Shown here: one piece after another, positions 55,771 through 63,232 of the stretch
Layout: each line of letters starts with the position of its first letter
How positions within the stretch are numbered: position 1 is the stretch's first letter
Position numbers and translations under genes: made by a program
Notes under the pieces: generated by a model
What the model saw: the letters and a program-made list of their open reading frames with translations, nothing else
Told to the model about the DNA's origin: nothing
The model's database searches: none
Assembly (NCBI GenBank): GCA_963513935.1
Contig: OY740769.1
Span: 68,344,984-68,408,983 of the forward strand
Origin: Aphrophora alni
Taxonomy: Eukaryota; Arthropoda; Insecta; Hemiptera; Aphrophoridae
Length of the DNA stretch: 64,000 nucleotides
Direction: 5' to 3'

Positions 55771-56731
55771 CTAAGCCTACATATATTGTACATACGCTAA
55801 CTCCCACCTCTACAGCTAGCGTCACGCTTCCCCCACTGCCAGGTTTTTGAATATGCGAAATATTAACTTGACATTCAGTTGCGAGCCTAAACTGAATTAA
55901 TTCGTATCAATTTTAATTATGACCGACAACGATTCAGGTAAAAAGTGTAATCTGAATTTCGGCAACAGGATATAAAAACCGCACACTATAAGAATAGACT
56001 TATCTGGCAAGTTTTATCAAAAATTCACAAAAATCTATTTATAAACGGAATTAAAAAATCTTTTTTGAATTGAAGATAAATTAACGGACGTTCCAATAAA
56101 CGAACAATCTAGCTGACATAATATATATTTATATCTTAAAACGCCAAAATTGGGGAGAAATTTTTAATACCACATTTAAATCGTAAATTCAAATATTTCT
56201 ATTTTAAAAACAAACAAAAATTTCAAAGTGGGAAACATCATTTTTATCATTTTTATTACGGTCTATATTAATCCTGAAAATTTCATAAAGATAAGTACAG
56301 AAAGGCGCAAAAATATAGTAAAAACCAAAACCTAACCTTTTCTCTAAATTTTACCCGTATTCTAGCTTAAACAATAACTGTAAATAATCGAAATCAAGTA
56401 CTCACATAAAATCGTTTGAAACACTGTAAATTACTATTTACAAAATTTACCGTGAATTATTTAGTCTTCATAAATAACAATATTATTACTTTTATCTAAT
56501 TAATTACGTTGAAATTAATTTTCCACAAATGACGAGATATCGTCAGATGTCCCAAAAAGTTTTAAATCTATATCAGTAACAAGATTTGGTTAAGATACAG
56601 TACTTTTGTATCACCCTATACGTAAATAGTCTGACACATGCACTATTCTCACAGTCATACAAATTTTTTGCACTAGCAAAGAACATATGGCGTCTGTCAA
56701 CTACCACACGCATGCACATATGTCCGTATGC
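55771..56731. other. AT-rich non-coding part of the element
   Basis: No gene is supported. A TATAAAAA at 55972 (plus) lacks an obvious initiator. The minus-strand gene's upstream exons and start codon, if real, should lie here or just to the right; a minus TATAAATA (56902-56909) followed by ATGTCTGTTTGTATGTTG and a GTAAGC donor near 56831 is one possible first exon, which I could not confirm. Confidence 0.4.
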
Positions 56732-56818
56732 AATAAATTACAACGTGGGAGATATGCGAAAATAAATTACAACGTGGGAGATATGCGAAAATAAATCACA
56801 ACGTGGGAGACTTCCAAA
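56732..56818 (+). repeat. 29-bp direct repeat x3 in the intergenic region
   Basis: AATAAATTACAACGTGGGAG followed by ATATGCGAA starts at 56732 and 56761; a third, diverged unit starts at 56790. The repeats lie between the rightward PolB promoter and the leftward exon candidates. They could be transcription-factor sites; nothing in them proves an origin. Confidence 0.9.
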
Positions 56819-56943
56819 AATAAATATCCGCTTACCAACATACAAACAGACATCTGTTCACATGTAAGTGCAATGCGTTGGTCTAACAAAAACAACCGTG
56901 ATATTTATAAGCTATCACCCCCTAGGCTACATAACTACCCTAC

Positions 56944-57007
56944 TATAAAAACCTCAGTCTCGATTCCCAGTTACCATTTCAGTTTCGAGATTGCTATCAG
57001 TGATTAC
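56944..57007 (+). promoter_or_regulatory. Candidate PolB promoter and first non-coding exon
   Basis: TATAAAA at 56944-56950 is followed 37 bases later by an arthropod-type initiator TTCAGTTTCG (A at 56981). The following ACGTAAGT provides a donor at 57008, which would leave a 27-nt leader exon. The TATA-initiator spacing is a few bases longer than usual. Confidence 0.45.
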
Positions 57008-57127
57008 GTAAGTAAAATATAACAATAGTTTTTGATTTGAATCGTTACTATAATTATTTAGGATACATAGTTTTTGAAACACGCTATATCCATACAGTCA
57101 CACAATAATTAGTAGGAAGCGCGTGTT

Positions 57128-57235
57128 TGCGAACACATATTAGTCACGGTTCTATAACTTTCAGGTAAACAAAATAATCGATTGTTTGTGAGCACATATT
57201 ATATTCATGGTTCTGTAACTCCTATAACTTTTATA
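57128..57235 (+). repeat. Diverged tandem duplication, about 55 bp x2
   Basis: GAACACATATTAGTCACGGT followed by TCTATAACTTT resembles GAGCACATATTATATTCATG followed by GTTCTGTAACTCC in the next stretch. Confidence 0.6.
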
Positions 57236-57266
57236 TGAGTAAAATATTTGCCAGGATATAATTAAT

Positions 57267-57293
57267 TGTGTGTGTGTGTGTGTGTGTGTGTGT
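57267..57293. repeat. (TG)n microsatellite
   Basis: A run of about 13 TG units ending in TAG. On the plus strand it could serve as the pyrimidine-containing tract and acceptor of the next exon candidate. Confidence 0.95.
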
Positions 57294-57295
57294 AG

Positions 57296-57421
57296 GATCG
57301 TACTAGATTATCATCAGATGTACCTTTGTATAATTCGGAACAATACATGTATTCATGTGTATGGTTAGGGAAACAGGAATTTGATTTTTCTGTAACCACT
57401 TTGGTTCCAGTAGTCATCTGA
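57296..57421 (+). other. Candidate leader exon upstream of PolB
   Basis: The (TG)n-TAG acceptor lies just before 57296 and a GTAAGT donor begins at 57422. The 126 nt between are open in one plus frame (RLSSDVPLYNSEQYMYSCVW, then LGKQEFDFSVTTLVPVVI) and end in TGA exactly at the exon border. The minus strand is also open (57262-57474). The plus reading cannot extend PolB N-terminally because frames do not match, so it would be 5' untranslated sequence or a small separate ORF. RNA evidence would be needed to choose. Confidence 0.35.
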
Positions 57422-57749
57422 GTAAGTTCAAATCTTCTTGTATATACTTTTATATTTCTATAACAACTATTCATATATATTCAAATCTTTTTGTTTACTC
57501 TATGTAATAATTATTCATACGACTATTGATTTTCATTAATAGTTCGATTGTTTTTACTTTTACTATATCATTTATTCAAATTCATTTATTATATAGTTAT
57601 ATAAGATTTATATTATTTCTATATGTTGTATTATACGGTTATTTATTCACATTTTTAATTTATTATATACATAAGTTTGATATATATCTGTGTGCTATTG
57701 GGGGACAAATACATTTCTATATATTACCATAGTTTACCTACAAGATATA

Positions 57750-60700
57750 ATGGACCCTATAAACCGTATAAGTACAACGACATCTCATGTTCGAAAATAT
57801 CGACTTACAGGTACAAAAACGCTTTTCAAATTTAATATTCCACCAAAACATGTTAATACCGTCGATTGGTTAAAACTGGGGTTACAAAAACTAGTTAACG
57901 AGATGAAACAAAACGGTAATGAAAATGATAGAATCGGTTTCACGTTCCAAAACGAGAGAATTCAAACACCAGGGTATATTGCATTTAGACCATTAACTGA
58001 GATTTCAGTAGATACCCTTTGGGCTGTTATTGGTAGCATAATCCAAAGTGGTTCACCGTCAGGGTCGTGGACTGATACATTTCAATTAACATGTACAAAA
58101 GTTAGCCTACCAGTAGGGTTAGGTCGTAGACGGGGTCTATATTATAATGACTTTACTGAAGAGTGTAAATCGAGGAAGGGTATTGTAGTTATAAACAATA
58201 CAGACAATTTATGTCTACCTAGAGCCCTGGTCGTTGGTATTGCGCACGCTAAAAAAGACCCATATTACAAGGCTATTAGACAAGACAGACGTAAAAGACA
58301 AACAACCGAAGCTCAAAAACTATTAAACGATGCTAATGTAACTATTCCTGAAAACGGTGCCGGCATTGCAGAATTGAAAAAATTCCAGGATCACTTAAAA
58401 AACTATAAAATTACTGTTTATCAATATGGGGCTAGGGGTCGTGATATACTATTTGAACAACATATACCTAATGCCGAATATAAAATTAATCTATTGTACA
58501 ACCAAAATCATTTCAATCTGATAACCAGTCTAACTTCAGCATTTGCGTGTAGTTACTTTTGCGAAAACTGTCACATTCCTTACAACACGATAGGTGATCA
58601 TGTGTGTTCAATCGTATGCAGCTCATGTAAGCGTTCACCACCTTGCGAAAAAGATGGTAGCGGTTTAACGTGTGACCAGTGTAATAGAAATTTCCTTAAT
58701 CAGACTTGTTTTAATCAGCACAAGACAACGTTGTGTAACATACTAAAATATTGTCTGAATTGTAACCGTAGTTTTAAAAAGACAAGACAACATCCGAAAC
58801 ATACATGTTATGAGGAATACTGTAGTGTTTGTTCAAAATATAGACCCTCCGGACATCAATGTTATATGAAAATAGATATCAAAAAACCTAAAAAAGACGG
58901 ATATTTATTGATTTTTTTCGATGTAGAAACGACTCAAGATACACCATCAACCTCAAATCCCGAAGCTAGAGTTCATAAAGTCAATCTGTGTGTTTCACAA
59001 CAATTTTGTAATTCGTGTCCTAATAATTGTCCGACAGAGCATGATAAGTTACACATTTTCAATACCAATCCTGTTAATCAGTTTATGGAGTATATCATGA
59101 ATGTTCGGAAAAATTTTACAAATGTATGTATTATATCGCATTACGGCTCAGGTTTTGATATACAATTTATTTTAAAATATATTCTAGAGGAAACTCAATT
59201 CACACCTGAATTGATAACTAGAGGTACCAAGATAATATTACTAGAATTAGACAATGTTCGTTTTATCGATTCCATTAATTATATGCCTATGGCATTATCA
59301 AAATTACCTAAAGCTTTCGATTTACCTCCTGAAAAAAAGAAGGGGTACTTTCCTCACCTTTTCAATACAAGGGAAAACCAGAACTATGTAGGACCTATGC
59401 CGTCTATTGATTTTTACAACCCTGATTCCATGTTTGACGAGAGTCGAAAAGATTTTTTAAAATGGTATAATATACAAATTCAGAACAATTACGTTTTTAA
59501 TCTTCAAGTAGAACTCGTAGCTTATTGTATATCAGACGTTGATATCTTAGCTCAAGCGTGTCTTAAATTTAGACAAATGTTCTTAGATCAGTGTAATGTG
59601 GACCCTTTTTTAGAGGCCGTCACAATAGCTAGTGCATGTAATCTAGCGTTCAGACGTAATTTCTTAAAAAAGGATACAATCGGAATTTTACCTAGAAAGG
59701 GATACAGAATGATTGATAATCAGTCATCTATCGCTTTGCAGTGGTTAACATATAAAGAGGACCAAATAGGAACACAGATAGAACACGCAGGTAGAGGTCG
59801 CGAGGTCAAAATTAATGGGATGAGTGTCGACGGAATCTCAAATAACACTATATTTGAATTTCACGGGTGTTACTATCACGGATGCCCCGACTGTTTTCCT
59901 CTAAATCGGGATGAAGAGTTACATAACGATTCAGCCGATACATTCAATTTAAGATACGAGAGAACGCAATTAAAAACACAAAGACTTGCGTCAATCGGTT
60001 ACACTGTGGTCGAAATGTGGGAATGTAGATTTAGGCAACTAAAGAAAGACAAACCTCTCGAGACTGCCTACCTAGAAAAACACCCTGTACTAAATATGTT
60101 ACCTCTAAACCCACGTGATGCATTTTTTGGTGGTAGAACTGGGAATACAAAATCATATCATTTATGTAAAGAAGGAGAATCCATACATTATGTGGACGTT
60201 TGTTCATTATATCCTTGGGTATGTAAGTATGGTAAATATCCTGTAGGACACCCTGAGATTTTCATAGGTAACGAGGCTTGTAAGGCCCAAGGTCTAAACT
60301 CTGAAGGGCTCCTAAAATGCAAAATACTGCCTCCAAATAATTTATATTTACCGGTTTTACCTGTAAGAATGAACAACAAATTAATGTTTGTGCTGTGTCG
60401 AACCTGTGGAGAAAATGTTAATGCGAATGAATGTTGTCACGATATTGAAGAACGTGCCCTATCGGGTACTTGGGAAATGAGTGAAATCCGTAAAGCTATA
60501 CAAAAAGGTTACATTATATTGGACATGTATGAGCTTTGGGTGTACAAGATGGCTACTTTTGACAAGGGAGGGTTGTTTACAGATTTTATAAACACTTTTT
60601 TAAAAATAAAACAGGAGGCGTCAGGTTATCCATCGTGGTGTGTGACAGAGCAGGATAAATGTAAATATATCGAAGACTATTTCACACATGAAGGTATTAG

Positions 60701-61499
60701 ACTTGATTCCACTAAAATTGAAAAGAATAGCGGTCTAAGATCGCTTGCAAAATTAATGTTAAATTCATTTTGGGGCAAATTTGGGCAAAAGGAGAATCAA
60801 TCTAAAGTTAGAATTATAAGGAGATCTAATGATCTGTTTAAACTATTATGTAGCCCATCCATTGTAGTAACAAATGTCCAAGAAATTAATGACGAAACGT
60901 TATTTGTATCGTGGGAGTATATTGAAGAATCTGCCGACATATTACCTACTGTAAACGTCGTGTTGGCTGCGTTCACTACTAGTCAGGCGCGGCTTAAACT
61001 GTATGAACATCTTGATGCTTTAGGCCAACAAGTATTATACTTCGACACAGATAGTGTAATATATCTTTATAAAGAGGGTAAACATAAAGTAGTTACAGGT
61101 GACTATTTAGGCGAAATGACCGATGAACTTACAGAATATGGACCAGATTCATATATCAGTGAGTTTGTCTCGGGAGGTCCCAAAACATACGGATACAAAG
61201 TCTCTACAAATACAGGTCAGACCGTTACGGTTTGTAAAATTAAAGGTTTCACACTAAATTTTAGAAATTCGCAGATACTAAACTTTGATTGTTTAAAAAG
61301 ATTAGTTGACACCGGAGACGATGTTGACAGCATTAACGAACCAATTTACGTAAGTGGTAATCAAATTAGGAGATCCGTTATTCGTGAAGTTGTTACAATA
61401 AATGAAAAGAAAAAATTTAGTATAACAGGTGCTAAAAGAAAGAGATTTGGAGAGTATGATACAGTCCCCTATGGATACAAGACCATGCGTATATTATAA
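57750..61499 (+). CDS. Protein-primed family B DNA polymerase with OTU-like, zinc-finger and nuclease-like modules
   Basis: This is the replicative polymerase of the element, 1249 aa from the ATG at 57750. An upstream in-frame ATG at 57690 adds 20 residues, but the acceptor CTACAAG five bases before 57750 favours the later start. Residues below count from 57690. An N-terminal NTDNLCLPRAL block with Cys175 and NQNHFNL with His274 resemble an OTU-type cysteine protease. Cys/His-rich zinc fingers cover about 291-392. The 3'-5' exonuclease has DVET (Asp411, Glu413), HYGSGFD (Asp490) and YCISD (Asp616). A segment with VDG, EFHGCYYHGCPDC and WECRF (about 700-781) looks like a Vsr/PD-(D/E)XK-type nuclease insertion. 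The polymerase has DVCSLYP (Asp836, motif A), KLMLNSFWG (Lys1021, motif B), YFDTDS (Asp1119, Asp1121, motif C) and KTY (1165-1167). A basic KRKR tail ends the protein. All catalytic motifs are present and the frame is unbroken. Confidence 0.95.
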   Translation: MDPINRISTTTSHVRKYRLTGTKTLFKFNIPPKHVNTVDWLKLGLQKLVNEMKQNGNENDRIGFTFQNERIQTPGYIAFRPLTEISVDTLWAVIGSIIQSGSPSGSWTDTFQLTCTKVSLPVGLGRRRGLYYNDFTEECKSRKGIVVINNTDNLCLPRALVVGIAHAKKDPYYKAIRQDRRKRQTTEAQKLLNDANVTIPENGAGIAELKKFQDHLKNYKITVYQYGARGRDILFEQHIPNAEYKINLLYNQNHFNLITSLTSAFACSYFCENCHIPYNTIGDHVCSIVCSSCKRSPPCEKDGSGLTCDQCNRNFLNQTCFNQHKTTLCNILKYCLNCNRSFKKTRQHPKHTCYEEYCSVCSKYRPSGHQCYMKIDIKKPKKDGYLLIFFDVETTQDTPSTSNPEARVHKVNLCVSQQFCNSCPNNCPTEHDKLHIFNTNPVNQFMEYIMNVRKNFTNVCIISHYGSGFDIQFILKYILEETQFTPELITRGTKIILLELDNVRFIDSINYMPMALSKLPKAFDLPPEKKKGYFPHLFNTRENQNYVGPMPSIDFYNPDSMFDESRKDFLKWYNIQIQNNYVFNLQVELVAYCISDVDILAQACLKFRQMFLDQCNVDPFLEAVTIASACNLAFRRNFLKKDTIGILPRKGYRMIDNQSSIALQWLTYKEDQIGTQIEHAGRGREVKINGMSVDGISNNTIFEFHGCYYHGCPDCFPLNRDEELHNDSADTFNLRYERTQLKTQRLASIGYTVVEMWECRFRQLKKDKPLETAYLEKHPVLNMLPLNPRDAFFGGRTGNTKSYHLCKEGESIHYVDVCSLYPWVCKYGKYPVGHPEIFIGNEACKAQGLNSEGLLKCKILPPNNLYLPVLPVRMNNKLMFVLCRTCGENVNANECCHDIEERALSGTWEMSEIRKAIQKGYIILDMYELWVYKMATFDKGGLFTDFINTFLKIKQEASGYPSWCVTEQDKCKYIEDYFTHEGIRLDSTKIEKNSGLRSLAKLMLNSFWGKFGQKENQSKVRIIRRSNDLFKLLCSPSIVVTNVQEINDETLFVSWEYIEESADILPTVNVVLAAFTTSQARLKLYEHLDALGQQVLYFDTDSVIYLYKEGKHKVVTGDYLGEMTDELTEYGPDSYISEFVSGGPKTYGYKVSTNTGQTVTVCKIKGFTLNFRNSQILNFDCLKRLVDTGDDVDSINEPIYVSGNQIRRSVIREVVTINEKKKFSITGAKRKRFGEYDTVPYGYKTMRIL

Positions 61500-61530
61500 A
61501 TAACTGTGCTATTCTCTAAATTCTATCATT
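61495..61530 (+). promoter_or_regulatory. Candidate integrase core promoter
   Basis: TATAAATA (61495-61502) overlaps the PolB stop codon. An initiator-like ATCATTT (A at 61528) lies 33 bases on, nine bases before the integrase ATG. The spacing matches arthropod TATA-initiator promoters. Confidence 0.5.
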
Positions 61531-61536
61531 TTCATA

Positions 61537-62454
61537 ATGAATGTGAGACAGGCTATTGCCGCGGAGTTGCATAAACCGGCCCGTAGGCGTTACCCAACCA
61601 GAAATGTAACATTAAAAGGGATAAATGATCTGTATCAGGCTGATTTGGTCGAAATGATCCCTTATGCGAGAGAAAATAAAGGGTTCAAGTATATATTGAC
61701 AATGATAAACTGTTTAACAAAATATGCTTTTGCTATGCCGTTAAAAACAAAATCAGGCGTTGAAGTAGCTAAATGTTTAGACCCTATACTTAAAAAACAT
61801 CGTATGAAACATTTGCAAACCGATCAAGGGAAAGAGTTCTTCAACACTCGTGTGAAACAGTTAATGATAAAATATAACATTAATCATTACCATACATACT
61901 CTGACAAAAAAGCTTCCATAGTCGAAAGGTTAAATCGTACGTTAAAAAATCTAATGTGGCGTGAATTTACGGCTCGAGGTAGTTATGAATGGCTAACCCT
62001 TTTAAAAGAAATATTAAAATCATATAATAATACAGTGCATAGTACCACAGGAATGAAACCGTCTCACGTATTGAAAAAACATGAGAAACTTTTATTACAA
62101 AAACTAGATCGTAAAACCGTAAAATCTGTACCAAAATTCAAACTAGATGAAAAAGTTAGAATTTCCAAATTTAAAAAGACGTTCGGTAAAGGTTATTTAC
62201 CTAATTGGACAAACGAGGTTTTCTCAGTTTACGCTATTGTACCGTCAAAACCTATAACTTATATTCTACAAGACTCGAAGGGGGAAATTTTAAAAGGCGG
62301 GTTTTATGGTGAAGAATTAAATAGATCAAAAATAGGTAATGTATATCTTGTTGAGAAAGTTATAAAGAAAAGAGGTGATAAGGTCCTTGTGAAATGGTTG
62401 GGGTTTGATCAGACACATAACTCATGGGTAAGTGAAAAGGAAATTGTCAAATAG
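61537..62454 (+). CDS. Polinton integrase (rve/DDE) with C-terminal chromodomain
   Basis: A 305-aa retrovirus-like integrase that would insert the linear element DNA into chromosomes. The catalytic core has the DDE triad at Asp36 (YQADLVEM), Asp96 (LQTDQGKEF) and Glu130 (SIVERLNRTLK). The spacing between the second Asp and Glu (33 residues) is close to the D,D-35-E rule. A conventional HHCC zinc domain is missing at the N-terminus, where only the ARRRYPTRNVTLKGINDLYQ lead-in typical of this family remains. An SH3-like region (about 205-260) follows. Residues about 267-305 form a chromodomain (YLVEKVIKKRGDKVLVKWLG followed by SWVSEKEI), known in related elements to steer integration to marked chromatin. 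It starts 37 bases after the PolB stop and has its own TATA candidate. The frame is intact and probably active. Confidence 0.95.
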   Translation: MNVRQAIAAELHKPARRRYPTRNVTLKGINDLYQADLVEMIPYARENKGFKYILTMINCLTKYAFAMPLKTKSGVEVAKCLDPILKKHRMKHLQTDQGKEFFNTRVKQLMIKYNINHYHTYSDKKASIVERLNRTLKNLMWREFTARGSYEWLTLLKEILKSYNNTVHSTTGMKPSHVLKKHEKLLLQKLDRKTVKSVPKFKLDEKVRISKFKKTFGKGYLPNWTNEVFSVYAIVPSKPITYILQDSKGEILKGGFYGEELNRSKIGNVYLVEKVIKKRGDKVLVKWLGFDQTHNSWVSEKEIVK

Positions 62455-62470
62455 GTTAGGTTAGGTTACG
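62452..62470 (+). repeat. TTAGG-type short array after the integrase stop
   Basis: TAGGTTAGGTTAGGTTA begins at the integrase stop codon. Three units of the insect telomere motif TTAGG sit inside the element; they are too short to be a telomere. Confidence 0.85.
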
Positions 62471-62496
62471 GTTACTGTAGAGTATTAGAAAAAACG

Positions 62497-62531
62497 TATA
62501 TAATGCTCATACAAATCAATTTAACTTCAGT
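62497..62531 (+). promoter_or_regulatory. ATPase core promoter
   Basis: TATATAA (62497-62503) is followed 32 bases on by the initiator TTCAGTAT (A at 62529), an arthropod-consensus arrangement. A three-codon upstream ORF (ATG TCA TCA TGA at 62535) overlaps the ATPase start. Confidence 0.6.
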
Positions 62532-62542
62532 ATTATGTCATC

Positions 62543-63232
62543 ATGAGGGTCGAGCACTCGTTACATACAATGAATATGACGAACTTCGACACTTTTCTCA
62601 AGAACAAGGCTGTAAATAAAAGACACAGCTCATTACTCCCAAACACAATCAGAGCATTACTCTGTGGACCGTCAAATTGCGGGAAGACAAACGTTATATT
62701 TAACTTGCTTTTTGAACCTAACGGCTTAAAATTTGCTAATGTTTACATATTTTCAAAATCCCTTCACCAACCAAAGTACAAGTTCCTGGAAAAGATTCTT
62801 GAAAATTCTGACGTCGGATACTACCCATTCACTGATAATGAATTCGTAATCCCGCCAAACGAGGCCGAACCTAATTCTATAATGATATTTGATGATATCG
62901 CTTGTGAAAAACATAACAATATACGTGCTTATTTTACTATGGGGCGTCATAATAACATTGACTCTTTCTATTTAGGTCAATCTTACAGTAATATCCCAAA
63001 ACACTTGATTCGTGATAATGCAAACCTTTTAATAGTATTTAAACAGGATGATCTGAACTTACGCCACATTTACAAAGATCACGTCAATACAGATGTTTCA
63101 TTTGACGAGTTTAGAAATATTTGTGCTATAGCCTGGGGGGATAAACACGGTTTTATTGTGATAGATAAAGATAGTGAAAAAGAAACTGGTCGTTACAGAA
63201 TTGGTTTTGACCGTTTTATTAAAGATATATAA
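62543..63232 (+). CDS. FtsK/HerA-type (A32-like) genome-packaging ATPase
   Basis: This 229-aa P-loop ATPase matches the DNA-packaging motor of Polintons, adintoviruses and related double jelly-roll viruses. The Walker A motif is GPSNCGKT (42-49) and the Walker B is SIMIFDD (112-118, with Asp117 and Asp118 as acidic residues). The downstream LGQSYSNIPKHLIRDNANLL segment (144-163) carries the Gln and Arg characteristic of the A32-like family. The length is typical. It would pump the replicated DNA into capsids, so its intact state implies that capsid genes lie nearby, beyond the window. It follows the integrase by 88 bases with its own TATA-initiator. Its stop overlaps the next ATG by one base (TAATG). 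Met10 and Met12 are possible alternative starts. Confidence 0.92.
   Translation: MRVEHSLHTMNMTNFDTFLKNKAVNKRHSSLLPNTIRALLCGPSNCGKTNVIFNLLFEPNGLKFANVYIFSKSLHQPKYKFLEKILENSDVGYYPFTDNEFVIPPNEAEPNSIMIFDDIACEKHNNIRAYFTMGRHNNIDSFYLGQSYSNIPKHLIRDNANLLIVFKQDDLNLRHIYKDHVNTDVSFDEFRNICAIAWGDKHGFIVIDKDSEKETGRYRIGFDRFIKDI

Noticed and set aside
57262..57474. Minus-strand 70-codon ORF beside the TG microsatellite
   Set aside because: Its end is a Thr-His microsatellite reading. The plus-strand reading of the same DNA has flanking splice sites, so I kept that as the candidate.
60188..60379. Minus-strand ORFs inside PolB and the ATPase (also 62753-62950)
   Set aside because: They are shadows of strongly supported coding sequences on the plus strand.
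62452..62470. Internal telomere
   Set aside because: Only about three TTAGG units; too short for a telomeric array.
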